Positions 23,737-32,420 of a stretch of 47,756 bases of DNA are shown here, piece by piece; positions within the stretch are counted from its first letter, which is position 1; each line of letters starts with the position of its first letter. The translations under genes and the position numbers were made by a program. The notes under the pieces are model-generated. The model saw nothing but the letters and a program-made list of their open reading frames with translations. It made no database searches and was not told where the DNA came from. Origin of the DNA: CAZQXD01 sp964597315 (GTDB lineage: Bacteria > Pseudomonadota > Gammaproteobacteria > Competibacterales > Competibacteraceae); contig CAZQXD010000033.1 of assembly GCA_964597315.1 (NCBI GenBank), forward strand, positions 1 to 47,756, given 5' to 3'.

Positions 23737-24471
23737 CTACTCCAGCGGAATCGCCGCCTCCAGTAGGGTCCGTACCTGGGTCATGCCTGCTTTCAAGTGT
23801 CGCTCGATCTCGGTCATGGTGATCTCCGCCCCGCCTTTTCCCGCCGCCCAGTTCACCACCACCGCGCAGCAGGCATAGGACAGTTTCAGTTCCCGGGCCA
23901 GGGCGGCCTCGGGCATGCCGGTCATGCCCACCAGATCGCAGCCGTCTTTTTCCATGCGGCGGATTTCGGCGGCGGTTTCCAAGCGTGGCCCTTGGGTGGC
24001 GCCGTAGACGCCGCCGTCCAACACGTCCAGCTTGGCCTGGGCGGCGGCCTTCAGCAGATTGGCCCGCAGCTTCGGGCAATAGGGAGAGGTAAAATCCACA
24101 TGGGTAACGTGGCGGAGGTCTTTCTCGAAGAAAGTATGGGGTCGGCCCCAAGTGTAGTCGATAATCTGATCGGGAATGATCAGCCGCTCCGGGGCCATAC
24201 CGGCGCTGATGCCGCCCACCGCCGCGATGGCGATGACCTTGTCCACCCCCAGATGGTGCAAGGCCCACAGATTGGCCCGGTAATTGACCCGATGGGGAGG
24301 AATGGTGTGCTTGTAGCCGTGACGGGCGATGAAGACCACCGGGTGGCCGTCCAGGTCACCGTGGGTGAGCGGCCCGGACGGCTCGCCGAAAGGGGTGGAG
24401 ACCATCTCCCGACGTAACAGATGCAGGGTCTCCAGGGAGGTCAAGCCGGTGCCGCCGATTATGGCCAGCAT
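23737..24471 (-). CDS. S-methyl-5'-thioinosine phosphorylase (MTA phosphorylase family)
   Basis: A 244-residue purine nucleoside phosphorylase of the MTAP family: MLAIIGGTGLTSLE at the N-terminus, FIARHGYKHTIPPHRVNYRAN, GPRLETAAEIR, VGMTGMPEAALARELKLSY. Short gammaproteobacterial members, encoded next to nagZ as in Pseudomonas, use methylthioinosine from quorum-signal and polyamine by-products rather than methylthioadenosine. I infer that specificity from context. It overlaps no gene but lies five bases after hpt, consistent with shared purine salvage. Confidence 0.85.
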   Translation of the reverse strand: MLAIIGGTGLTSLETLHLLRREMVSTPFGEPSGPLTHGDLDGHPVVFIARHGYKHTIPPHRVNYRANLWALHHLGVDKVIAIAAVGGISAGMAPERLIIPDQIIDYTWGRPHTFFEKDLRHVTHVDFTSPYCPKLRANLLKAAAQAKLDVLDGGVYGATQGPRLETAAEIRRMEKDGCDLVGMTGMPEAALARELKLSYACCAVVVNWAAGKGGAEITMTEIERHLKAGMTQVRTLLEAAIPLE

Positions 24472-24476
24472 CGGCG

Positions 24477-25031
24477 TCAGTCCTCCCGCACGGCGTAGAT
24501 GCCCGGCAAATTACGCAGATATTCTTTGTAGTCCATACCGCAGCCGAACACATAGCGGTCCTCCACCTCCAGACCGATGTAGTCCACCTTCAGATCCTCT
24601 ACCTTGCGGTCGTGGCGCTTGTTGATGAGTACGGCGGTGAGCAGCTCCCGGGGGCCGCCGCCCTTGAGTTCCTCGATAATGGCCTTGAGGGTGGCGCCTT
24701 CATCGAAAATGTCGTCCACCACCAGCACCACCCGGTCCTCCACGGGGATGGATGGCCGGGCCAGCCAGTGCAGTGCGCCGCCGCGGGTATCGCCCCGGTA
24801 GCGGGTGGCGTGGAGATAGCCAATCTGTAAGGGGAAATCCAAGCGGGTCAGCAGATGACTGGCGGGGATCATGCCGCCGTTCATGACTACCATCAGCAGG
24901 GGGTTAAGCCCTTCCAGACGCTCGGTGATGGCCGCCGCCAAGTGGTCCAGGGCGGCCTCTACCTGCTTGGCGGAGCACAACATATCGGCGTTGCGCAGCA
25001 CGGCGATGACTTCTTCGGGAGTGGCGGACAT
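24477..25031 (-). CDS. hypoxanthine-guanine phosphoribosyltransferase
   Basis: A 184-residue type-I phosphoribosyltransferase. The PRPP loop is VVLVVDDIFDEGATLKAI (two acidic residues before GAT), and the PLLMVVMNGGMIPAS segment is the pyrophosphate loop. It would convert hypoxanthine and guanine with PRPP to IMP and GMP. It lies immediately before the methylthioinosine phosphorylase, which releases hypoxanthine: a plausible two-step salvage unit. Ten bases separate it from the DsrE gene. Confidence 0.88.
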   Translation of the reverse strand: MSATPEEVIAVLRNADMLCSAKQVEAALDHLAAAITERLEGLNPLLMVVMNGGMIPASHLLTRLDFPLQIGYLHATRYRGDTRGGALHWLARPSIPVEDRVVLVVDDIFDEGATLKAIIEELKGGGPRELLTAVLINKRHDRKVEDLKVDYIGLEVEDRYVFGCGMDYKEYLRNLPGIYAVRED

Positions 25032-25040
25032 GGGCGGGGC

Positions 25041-25409
25041 CTAATAGGTGAAGGTGACGGTGTCGTCGTCCATGGCCTCGCTGATGATATAGGCCCCACC
25101 GACGGTTTCCTCGATCTCTGGAATCAGGTCATCGCCCCACAATTCCTGGGCTGGGGCGCAGATTTTGAATTTTACCCCGGCCTCGTGGGCATCGCGGATC
25201 AGATCGTAGACAGACTTGGAGCTGCTTTCCTGGACCGTGATCCCGTCGGCGACCCCCTTCATGGCCAACTCCCCGGCCCGACCGGTCATGACGATCTCCA
25301 CCTCGTATTCCATGGCCGCCGCCACCGTGGCCTGAAAGAAGGGAGAGCTTAGTTCCGAGGGGTTGGACGGGTCGGTATTGACCATCACGATCAGTAACTT
25401 GTCAGCCAT
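25041..25409 (-). CDS. DsrE-family small protein
   Basis: A 122-residue DsrE/DsrF-like protein (LLIVMVNTDPSNPSELSSPFFQATVAAAMEYEVEIVMTG, IRDAHEAGVKFKICAPAQELWG). Such proteins act in sulfur relay or have no known role. The conserved active Cys of DsrE sulfurtransferases is not obvious; the single Cys, in FKICAPA, aligns with the position used in related peroxiredoxin-like DsrE proteins. It sits between nagZ and hpt, probably cotranscribed. Confidence 0.8.
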   Translation of the reverse strand: MADKLLIVMVNTDPSNPSELSSPFFQATVAAAMEYEVEIVMTGRAGELAMKGVADGITVQESSSKSVYDLIRDAHEAGVKFKICAPAQELWGDDLIPEIEETVGGAYIISEAMDDDTVTFTY

Positions 25410-25514
25410 TGTCGTTCTCCAATGCGCGGCGGGTCCCGGCCAAAAGCGGGATTATAGGGGAAAACCTTAGTTGTCCCTAGCCTAGCCTAGCCTGTTGGAC
25501 TATGCATGGGTTCC

Positions 25515-26561
25515 TTAGATATCCATTTCCGCCAGGGGCCAGGCGTCGTAATCGGTCACCAGCCGCACCGCCCGCCGCCAAGGCTCGCTCCGGCGCAGCG
25601 CCGCCAGATCCACCCGGCCGCGGCCATGGAAGCGAGCCAGGCGCAGATGGGCCACTGGATCGTGGGGGTCTTTGAGGCCCTGGAGAATGGCCAGGGCGGC
25701 GGGCCGGTCGTTGCAGGCCAGCACCATGTCGCAACCGGCTGTCAGGGCGGCCCGGGCGCAGTGGGCGGGGCCGCCGTGGGCGCGGGCGCCGGCCATGTCC
25801 AGATCGTCGCTGAACACTGCCCCCTGGAAGCCCAGCCGTTGGCGCAGCACGTCATGCAACCAGCGCCGGGAGAAGCCCGCTGGGCGCTCGTCCACCTGGG
25901 AATAGATCACATGGGCGGGCATGATCCCGGCCAGACCGTAGTGGATCATCCGTTCGAAGGCCAACAGGTCCAGGGCTTCGATGTAGGCGCCGGACCGATC
26001 ATCCTCCGGCGCCCCCAAATGGGAGTCCACGGTCACCGAGCCGTGACCGGGAAAATGCTTGCCCACCGCCTCCATACCGGCCTTTTGCATGCCGTTCATG
26101 TAAGCGTGCGCCAGGTCGGCCACTGCCTCCGGGTCGCCATGAAAAGCCCGATCTCCCACCACCGGGCACAGCCCCCGATCCAAGTCCAGCACCGGAGCGA
26201 AACTGAAATCCACCCCCACGGCCCGCAGTTCGGCGGCCATCAGCCAGCCGCTGACCCGGGCCAGTTGCTTGGCCCGCAGCCGGTCCAGGTCGTAGATTGC
26301 CCCCAATCGGCGCACCGCCGGCAGCCGAGTGAAGCCTTCCCGGAAGCGCTGCACCCGTCCTCCCTCGTGGTCCACGGCCACCAGCAGCCGGGGCCGACGT
26401 AGATCGTGGATGGCGGCGCTCAGGGCCGCCACCTGCTCCGGGGAGTGGTAATTGCGGGTAAACAGTATGACCCCTCCCACCAGGGGATGGAGCAGCAACT
26501 CCCGCTCCTCGGAGCTGAGTTCTGGCCCTTCCAGGCCGAGCATGACGGGACCTAGAGACAC
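25515..26561 (-). CDS. nagZ: beta-N-acetylhexosaminidase (peptidoglycan recycling)
   Basis: A 348-residue glycoside hydrolase family 3 enzyme. It has LLVAVDHEGGRVQRF near 60-75, KHFPGHGSVTVDSHLG with the catalytic His of NagZ (about 169-184) and the nucleophile Asp in VFSDDLDMAGA. NagZ removes GlcNAc from anhydromuropeptides in the cytosol; its product influences AmpC induction in some bacteria. It is the first gene of the minus-strand run that leads into purine salvage genes. Length is normal. Confidence 0.95.
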   Translation of the reverse strand: MSLGPVMLGLEGPELSSEERELLLHPLVGGVILFTRNYHSPEQVAALSAAIHDLRRPRLLVAVDHEGGRVQRFREGFTRLPAVRRLGAIYDLDRLRAKQLARVSGWLMAAELRAVGVDFSFAPVLDLDRGLCPVVGDRAFHGDPEAVADLAHAYMNGMQKAGMEAVGKHFPGHGSVTVDSHLGAPEDDRSGAYIEALDLLAFERMIHYGLAGIMPAHVIYSQVDERPAGFSRRWLHDVLRQRLGFQGAVFSDDLDMAGARAHGGPAHCARAALTAGCDMVLACNDRPAALAILQGLKDPHDPVAHLRLARFHGRGRVDLAALRRSEPWRRAVRLVTDYDAWPLAEMDI

Positions 26562-26652
26562 GGGACACCTTTTATTACCAAGTTACGGGCATCTGGGGCA
26601 AAATACCCGATCCCGATGGGGGATATGTGAACAGTTTATACAATATAGTGTC

Positions 26653-29616
26653 GTGCGAGTTGGGATTCTCCGGCGACAGGCGAGGAGAGTTGAGATAAGC
26701 AAACCACGGGTCGAACACAACCGGCGTCATGGGCGGCGACCGAAGACGCGGCTTTGCGTCCTGTTAGTTGGGCTGCTGTCTTGGGGGGCGGTCGAGACCG
26801 CCGAGCATCCCGCCGCCAGCCTGCCCGACCCGGCCCGCCTGGAGGTCTTCACGGTGGGTGGCGACTACAACTACCCCCCCTTCGAGTACCTCAACGCTCA
26901 GGGTCTGCCCGTGGGCTTCAATGTGGATCTACTGCGCGCCATTGCCGAAGTGATGGGCTTTCAGGTGCAATTCCGGTTGACCCCCTGGTATCAGGCCCGC
27001 GAGGCGCTGGAACGGGGAGAAGTCCAGATCCTGCCCATGCCGATGGCTCCCGAATATTTTCCTTTCGCCGACTTCACCGAAGCCTACACGCTGGTTTATT
27101 TCGAGACGTATTCCCGCCTCAACGCCCCAGCCATACACGGCGTCGCCGATCTGGCCGGACAGAATGTCATCGTCCAGCGCAACAGCTTGACCCAGAATCA
27201 CCTCAGCCACGCCGCCCCGGAGGTACGGTTGGTACCCGTGGAGAGTGAACCCGATGCCCTGCGGCTGCTGGCCTCGGGAAAATACGACTATGCATTGGTC
27301 AGCCGGGTGGGGGGGCTGGTGGCGGCGGATCGCTACCGGTTATCCAATCTGGTAACCACCGGCCCGCCGCTGCTGCCCCACGGCTTGTCCCTGGCGGTAG
27401 CCAAAGGAAACTTCAAGCTCCGGGAACAGTTAGAGCAAGGGCTAGCGATCCTCAAGGCCACCGGGCGCTATCAGGATCTCTATGAACGTTGGTTCGGAGA
27501 ACTGCTGGCCTCGCCCCTGACCACGGCCCAGATAGTGCGCTATGGGGTGTGGATACTGACGCCCCTGTGTCTGCTAGGGGCGGTGGTGCTGACCTGGTTT
27601 TGGCAAATGCGCTCTCAAGTAGCCCAGCGCACCCGAGAGTTACAACGGGAACTGGCGGATCGACGGCTAGCGGAAGCGGCCCTCAAGGACAGCGAGACTC
27701 GCTTTCGGGACTTTACCGAGGCGGCCAGCGACTGGATCTGGGAAATGGATGAACGCTATCGGTTCACCTGTCTATCGGACCGGTTCTATCAACTGACCGG
27801 CATTCCCCCGAAACATATTATAGGCCGCACTCGCTGGGAGTTGGCCGCCACCGACGCCGACCCGGAATTATGGGCCCATCACCGGGCGACCCTGGAGTCC
27901 CATCAACCGTTCCGAGACTTTGTCTACAAAACCAAACCCACCGACCGGGAGGGCCAGCCCCGCCACTTCAAGATCAGCGGCAAGCCGATCCGGGATATCC
28001 GGGGCCGGTTCAAAGGCTATCGGGGCACCGGCACCGACATCACCGAGCAGCGTGAGGCGGAGTTGGCCCTGCGGGAGAGCCAGCGCACCTTGGAAACGCT
28101 GATGGACAATCTGCCGGGGATGGCCTACCGCTGCCGCAACGACCCGGACCGGACCCTGGAGTTTGTCAGCCCCGGGGCCATCGGCCTGACCGGCTACCTA
28201 CCGGCGCAACTGATCCATAACCGGGAGCAATCCTTCGGAGAGCTGATTCACGAGGCCGACCGCAAGCGGGTTTGGGAGGAAATTCAGGTCGCGCTAGGAG
28301 AGCGCCGTCCCTACCGGGTCACCTATCGCATCCACACCCAGAACGGCCAGGAGCGCTGGATCTGGGAGCAGGGCCGAGGCGTGTTCTCGCTTCAGGATGA
28401 ACTTCAAGCCCTGGAGGGCCTGTTGCTGGACATTACCGAACAGGTGCGAACCGAAGAAGAACGCACCCGGCTGCGCTTGTATCTCAAGAACGTCATCGAC
28501 TCCATGCCCTCCATCCTGGTGGGAGTGGACGCCGAGGGCCGGATCACCGAGTGGAACCAGCCCGCCGAACGGAAAAGCGGCCTAAGCCGTGAGAAAGCTC
28601 AGGGGCGGTTCTTCGGGGAGGTATTCCCAGACCTGAAATCCCAGTTGGAAAAAGTCCACCAGGCCATTCAACAGGGCCATCCTATCAAGACCCCGCGACT
28701 ACCCACCAACGACGTCGGCGGGGCACACTTCTCCGATGTGATGGTCTATCCCCTGGTAGCCAACGGCGCGGTAGGGGCGGTGATCCGGGTGGACGACGTT
28801 ACCGCCCGGGTGCGCATCGAGGAAATGATGGTGCAGACTGAGAAAATGCTTTCGGTGGGGGGGTTGGCTGCGGGCATGGCCCATGAAATCAACAACCCTC
28901 TGGGGACCATCATCCAGGGCAGTCAGAACATTCTGCGGCGCTTGACCCCGGATCTGCCTAAGAACCGGGAAACCGCCGAGAATCTGGGCCTGGATATGGA
29001 TCGGGTGCGCGCCTACTTGGAGGCCCGGGGCATTCTGCACTTTCTGGAGGGTATCCGCGAAGCGGGCATGCGGGCGGCCAAAATCGTCACCGATATGCTG
29101 GCCTTCAGCCGCTCCAGCGAGTCCCGCTTCGTCCCGACTGATCTGGGAGAAATACTGGATATGGTGGTGCGCCTAGCGGCCAGCGATTACGACCTCAAGA
29201 AACACTACGATTTCAAGCAAATCCACATTATTCGGGAGTACGATCCACAACTGGGCCTGGTGCCCTGCGACAAAACCCAGATCGAACAGGTGGTGCTGAA
29301 TCTGGTGAAAAACGCCGCCCAGGCCATGGCGGTTACCGACCATCCGCGGATCACTTTGTGCACCCGCCGGGAGTCCCACCATGCCCGCGTGGAGATTATC
29401 GACAACGGGCCGGGGATGGAGGAGGCTATCCGCAAGCGGGTGTTCGAGCCTTTTTTCACCACCAAGGAAGTGGGGGTGGGCACCGGGCTTGGCTTATCGG
29501 TGTCCTATTTCATAATCACCGAGCAGCACAAGGGCACCCTGACGGTGACCTCCTCCCCCGGCAAGGGCGCGCAGTTTACCCTCCGTTTGCCCTTGAGCCA
29601 CGAGACTCAAGCATGA
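26653..29616 (+). CDS. hybrid-input sensor histidine kinase: periplasmic solute-binding domain, PAS domains, kinase
   Basis: About 987 residues from GTG 26653; the frame is open to 26452 but crosses nagZ. After a signal/anchor segment (CVLLVGLLSWGAVETAEH) comes a family-3 solute-binding domain (FTVGGDYNYPPFEYLNAQGL, LYERWF), as in BvgS-like sensors. Then a membrane helix (VWILTPLCLLGAVVLTWFW), three PAS modules (starting near SETRFRDFTEAASD, LMDNLPGMAYRC, NVIDSMPSILVGVDAEG), HisKA with His in AAGMAHEINNPLG, and HATPase_c (NLVKNAAQAMAV, IDNGPGME, GTGLGLSV). It should sense an amino-acid-like ligand. Its stop overlaps the next ATG, and a receiver-PP2C gene and STAS gene follow. Confidence 0.9.
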   Translation: MRVGILRRQARRVEISKPRVEHNRRHGRRPKTRLCVLLVGLLSWGAVETAEHPAASLPDPARLEVFTVGGDYNYPPFEYLNAQGLPVGFNVDLLRAIAEVMGFQVQFRLTPWYQAREALERGEVQILPMPMAPEYFPFADFTEAYTLVYFETYSRLNAPAIHGVADLAGQNVIVQRNSLTQNHLSHAAPEVRLVPVESEPDALRLLASGKYDYALVSRVGGLVAADRYRLSNLVTTGPPLLPHGLSLAVAKGNFKLREQLEQGLAILKATGRYQDLYERWFGELLASPLTTAQIVRYGVWILTPLCLLGAVVLTWFWQMRSQVAQRTRELQRELADRRLAEAALKDSETRFRDFTEAASDWIWEMDERYRFTCLSDRFYQLTGIPPKHIIGRTRWELAATDADPELWAHHRATLESHQPFRDFVYKTKPTDREGQPRHFKISGKPIRDIRGRFKGYRGTGTDITEQREAELALRESQRTLETLMDNLPGMAYRCRNDPDRTLEFVSPGAIGLTGYLPAQLIHNREQSFGELIHEADRKRVWEEIQVALGERRPYRVTYRIHTQNGQERWIWEQGRGVFSLQDELQALEGLLLDITEQVRTEEERTRLRLYLKNVIDSMPSILVGVDAEGRITEWNQPAERKSGLSREKAQGRFFGEVFPDLKSQLEKVHQAIQQGHPIKTPRLPTNDVGGAHFSDVMVYPLVANGAVGAVIRVDDVTARVRIEEMMVQTEKMLSVGGLAAGMAHEINNPLGTIIQGSQNILRRLTPDLPKNRETAENLGLDMDRVRAYLEARGILHFLEGIREAGMRAAKIVTDMLAFSRSSESRFVPTDLGEILDMVVRLAASDYDLKKHYDFKQIHIIREYDPQLGLVPCDKTQIEQVVLNLVKNAAQAMAVTDHPRITLCTRRESHHARVEIIDNGPGMEEAIRKRVFEPFFTTKEVGVGTGLGLSVSYFIITEQHKGTLTVTSSPGKGAQFTLRLPLSHETQA

Positions 29617-29825
29617 CGCTGCGGGTCTTAATCATCGAGGATGCACCGATAATTCGGGAGAACCTGATGGCTTATCTGGAAGATGAAAGCAGGAGTGTGG
29701 AGACCGCAGACTCCGCCGCTTACAGCCTGCCGACGACCCCACGAGCATTGGGTCTGGATTGCGACAGACCCCTGCATCACATGGGGCTGCTGGCGGCCCC
29801 GGCGCCCGCCCGCGTTTTGCGGTAG
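29613..29825 (+). pseudogene. truncated receiver-domain remnant
   Basis: The frame starts with ATGA overlapping the kinase stop and reads MTLRVLIIEDAPIIRENLMA then YLEDESRSVETADSA, clearly the first third of a receiver domain and similar to the start of the next gene (VRVLIIDDEASVRETLVAYLED). After about 42 residues it loses receiver character (RPLHHMGLLAAPAPARVLR) and stops, before the phospho-acceptor Asp. It looks like the left-over of a duplicated or deleted response regulator gene. It is translatable, so a small fragment protein cannot be excluded. Confidence 0.7.
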
Positions 29826-29833
29826 CCACCCTG

Positions 29834-31012
29834 ATGGACAACCCAGTGCGCGTTTTAATCATTGATGACGAAGCCTCGGTCCGGGAGACCTTGGTGGCCT
29901 ATCTGGAGGACAGCGGCTTTCAAATCCTGGAAGCCGAGAATGGCCGCATCGGCGTCGATGCGTGCCGCCAGGAACACCCGGACCTGGTCCTCTGCGATCT
30001 GCGCATGCCGGAAATGGACGGCCTGGAGGTGCTGACGATACTCAGGCAGGAGTTTCCAGAGATGCCGGTGATCCTGGTCTCTGGCATGGGCGGACTGGGG
30101 GATGCCATCAAGGCGCTCAAGTTGGGGGCTTGGGATTACCTCACCAAACCCATCGAGGACATGGCGGTTCTGGAATACGCCATTGACAAATCCCTGGAGC
30201 GGGCCAGGCTGCTGCGGGAGAACCGGGAATACCGGGAGCATCTGGAAGAGGTCAACGATCAACTCAAACAGAGCCTGCGCAAACTGGAAGAGGACGAGTC
30301 GGCGGGAAGGCGGATGCAGTTTCAGTTGCTGCCCGAGGATGGCAAGGTCAGGGGGGGCCTGGAGTTTAGCCGCCGGTTACTGCCCTCGTTGTATCTAAGC
30401 GGCGATTTCGTGGATTATTTCGTCATCGACGATGACCACCTGGGCTTTTATATGGCCGATGTCTCCGGCCATGGGGTCTCATCGGCCTTTGTGACCGTAC
30501 TGCTCAAAAGCAATATGTACCGCTACCTCAATCTCTACCGTCAGGACTGGGATTCGGTGATTCTGGAGCCAGCGCGGATACTCAAGCGCATCAACCGGGA
30601 CATGTTCCAGGGTCAGATCGAAAAATACCTCACCATGTTTTACGGTGTGATCGGCCTATCCGACAATTGTTTGCGCTACAGTAACGGAGGGCAGTTTCCA
30701 TTTCCGATTCTGTTCGATGGTCAGGAGACGCGGTTTTTCGGCGGCAAAAGCATGCCAGTGGGTCTGTTCGATTTCGCCGAATATCGCACCGATACCCTGG
30801 ACCTACCGGAACGATTTGCCATGACGTTGTTCTCGGACGGAATTTTGGATGTACTGCCCCAGGCAAAACTAAAAGATAAGCAGGCGTACCTGCTGTCATT
30901 GGTAAATCGGAAGGATCTCAGCGTCGAGACGCTGATCGACACCCTGGGCCTAGAGGCTCCGGGCAGTCTACCGGACGATGTGACCATCATGCTGATTAAA
31001 AGAGGGCTGTGA
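29834..31012 (+). CDS. response regulator with PP2C (RsbU/SpoIIE-type) phosphatase domain, HsbR-like
   Basis: A 392-residue protein. The receiver domain (1-120) has LIIDDE, Asp55 in LCDLRMPEMDG and YLTKPIE. A charged coiled-coil linker follows (about 135-180). The PP2C phosphatase domain has LSGDFVDYFVIDDDHLGFYM and ADVSGHGVSSAFVT with metal-binding Asp residues, and a C-terminal GSLPDDVTIMLIK. Such proteins dephosphorylate STAS antagonists in partner-switching systems such as HsbR/HsbA of Pseudomonas. HsbR also carries a kinase domain; none is seen here. The next gene encodes the STAS partner one base downstream. ATG 29834 is the start; the longer frame from 29759 is rejected. Confidence 0.9.
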   Translation: MDNPVRVLIIDDEASVRETLVAYLEDSGFQILEAENGRIGVDACRQEHPDLVLCDLRMPEMDGLEVLTILRQEFPEMPVILVSGMGGLGDAIKALKLGAWDYLTKPIEDMAVLEYAIDKSLERARLLRENREYREHLEEVNDQLKQSLRKLEEDESAGRRMQFQLLPEDGKVRGGLEFSRRLLPSLYLSGDFVDYFVIDDDHLGFYMADVSGHGVSSAFVTVLLKSNMYRYLNLYRQDWDSVILEPARILKRINRDMFQGQIEKYLTMFYGVIGLSDNCLRYSNGGQFPFPILFDGQETRFFGGKSMPVGLFDFAEYRTDTLDLPERFAMTLFSDGILDVLPQAKLKDKQAYLLSLVNRKDLSVETLIDTLGLEAPGSLPDDVTIMLIKRGL

Positions 31013-31013
31013 T

Positions 31014-31502
31014 ATGCCGGGCATGGTCTATTACGGCAGACGGAAAGACACCTACGTTCTCAAATTCGTAGATGACATCCGCTGCACCCTAGGGGTGTGC
31101 CTGGACCAATTCCTAGATGAGTTGTTCAAGCACGACGATTACCGGAAGATTCTGGTGGACCTGACCGAAACCACCGGCATCGACAGTACCAATCTGGGAC
31201 TTTTAGCCCGCATCGCCAAGCATATGCGCGATCGGGGCGCCCCCCTGGTCACGCTGGTGTCCACCAATGAGGATATCAACGAAACCCTGGAAAGCGTGGG
31301 CTTCGACCAGGTGTTCGACATCCGCCACGACCCCGGGGCGAGTGTGGCGGTGAGCAAGCCCCTGCCCCTGAAAGAACCCACCGAGGACCGCCTAGCCAAA
31401 ACAGTGGTGTCCGCCCATCACGATCTAAGCGACCTAAACGAGCGGAACCGAGAGAAATTCCGGGACGTGCTAGAGGCCCTGGAGCGGGATCGGGACAAGT
31501 AA
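31014..31502 (+). CDS. STAS-domain anti-sigma factor antagonist (HsbA-like)
   Basis: A 162-residue protein with a STAS fold: YVLKFVDDIRCTLGVCLDQFLD, KILVDLTETTGIDSTNLGLL with Ser58 at the usual phosphorylation site, and PLVTLVSTNEDINETLESVGFDQVFDI. A hydrophilic C-terminal tail (120-162) extends beyond the domain. Unphosphorylated antagonists bind an anti-sigma protein and free its sigma factor; the PP2C upstream would activate it. No anti-sigma kinase such as FlgM or RsbW is adjacent. The start follows the stop of the PP2C gene by one base. Confidence 0.88.
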   Translation: MPGMVYYGRRKDTYVLKFVDDIRCTLGVCLDQFLDELFKHDDYRKILVDLTETTGIDSTNLGLLARIAKHMRDRGAPLVTLVSTNEDINETLESVGFDQVFDIRHDPGASVAVSKPLPLKEPTEDRLAKTVVSAHHDLSDLNERNREKFRDVLEALERDRDK

Positions 31503-31627
31503 AGCGCCAGTTCGGCGATTTGTCCGAAAATGCTGCAACGTTCGCTTCTTCCGCAAGCCATTGCCGTTCTGCCCAATCGGTCACCCCGGACGCGGGAGGT
31601 GTTGTGTTTTTAGGTAGACCTACGGAA

Positions 31628-31647
31628 TACTGTATTTACTTACAGTA
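31628..31647. promoter_or_regulatory. LexA (SOS) box upstream of DUF5131 gene
   Basis: TACTGTATTTACTTACAGTA is a near-perfect gammaproteobacterial SOS box: CTG-N10-CAG with flanking TA/TA and an AT-only core except one C. It lies 17 bases before ATG 31665, an ideal repressor position, with no other gene in that direction. Confidence 0.88.
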
Positions 31648-31664
31648 AAAAACTGGTGCCGACT

Positions 31665-32420
31665 ATGACTACCCGCTCCCGGATCGAGTGGACCGAACAT
31701 ACATGGAACCCCACGACGGGCTGCACCAAAATATCGCCGGGCTGCAAACATTGCTATGCTGAAACCATGGCCAAACGCTTGGCTGCCATGGGTGCGCGGG
31801 GCTATGAAAACGGCTTTCGCCTGACACTACAACCAGAGCGCTTGGAGGCTCCGCTGCAACGCAAAGTGCCCACCGTCTATTTCGTAAACTCCATGTCCGA
31901 CTTGTTTCACGAGAATGTTCCAGATGCCTTCATTGAGCGCGTTCTCTCCGTAATCAGGGCCACCCCCCAACATACCTATCAGGTCTTGACCAAACGAGCC
32001 GAACGTCTAGCCTGCTTTTTCCAGATACGTCGAGTGCCTCCGAACGTCTGGCTTGGAGTGTCTGTCGAGGATCGGGCATACGGACTGCCGAGGATGGACT
32101 ATCTGCGTCAAGTCGACGCATCGGTCCGATTCCTGTCCGCCGAGCCACTACTTGAGGACTTGGGCAGACTTGATCTAACGGGTATCCACTGGGTCATCGT
32201 CGGTGGTGAATCGGGTCCTAATGCCCGTCCCATGCGTTCGGAGTGGGTCGAGTCCATTCGTCATCAATGCATAGCCCAAGGCACAGCGTTCTTCTTCAAG
32301 CAATGGGGTGCCTGGGGGGCCGATGGCCGCAAGCGTAGCAAAAAGGCCAACGGCCGGGTTCTCGACGGACGGACCTGGGACGAGCGGCCCATTACCCCGT
32401 GGAGTCCTGCCGGGGTATGA
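31665..32420 (+). CDS. DUF5131 (phage Gp37/Gp68) family protein, radical-SAM-like Cys motif
   Basis: A 251-residue DUF5131 protein: RIEWTEHTWNPTTGC, then Cys20, Cys27 and Cys30 in GCTKISPGCKHCYAE (C-x6-C-x2-C), followed by VYFVNSMSDLFHENVP, TYQVLTKRAERL, WLGVSVEDRAY, WVIVGGESGPNARPM and FFFKQWGAWG. The Cys triad and the barrel-like order recall radical SAM enzymes, though the biochemical activity is not known to me. The family is often found with TcmP, and a TcmP remnant follows convergently here. A LexA box 17 bases upstream implies induction by DNA damage. GTG 31656 is an alternative start. Confidence 0.9.
   Translation: MTTRSRIEWTEHTWNPTTGCTKISPGCKHCYAETMAKRLAAMGARGYENGFRLTLQPERLEAPLQRKVPTVYFVNSMSDLFHENVPDAFIERVLSVIRATPQHTYQVLTKRAERLACFFQIRRVPPNVWLGVSVEDRAYGLPRMDYLRQVDASVRFLSAEPLLEDLGRLDLTGIHWVIVGGESGPNARPMRSEWVESIRHQCIAQGTAFFFKQWGAWGADGRKRSKKANGRVLDGRTWDERPITPWSPAGV

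Noticed and set aside
25475..25500. Short CCTAG direct repeats
   Set aside because: Only a few five-base units between nagZ and the DsrE gene; no sign of function.
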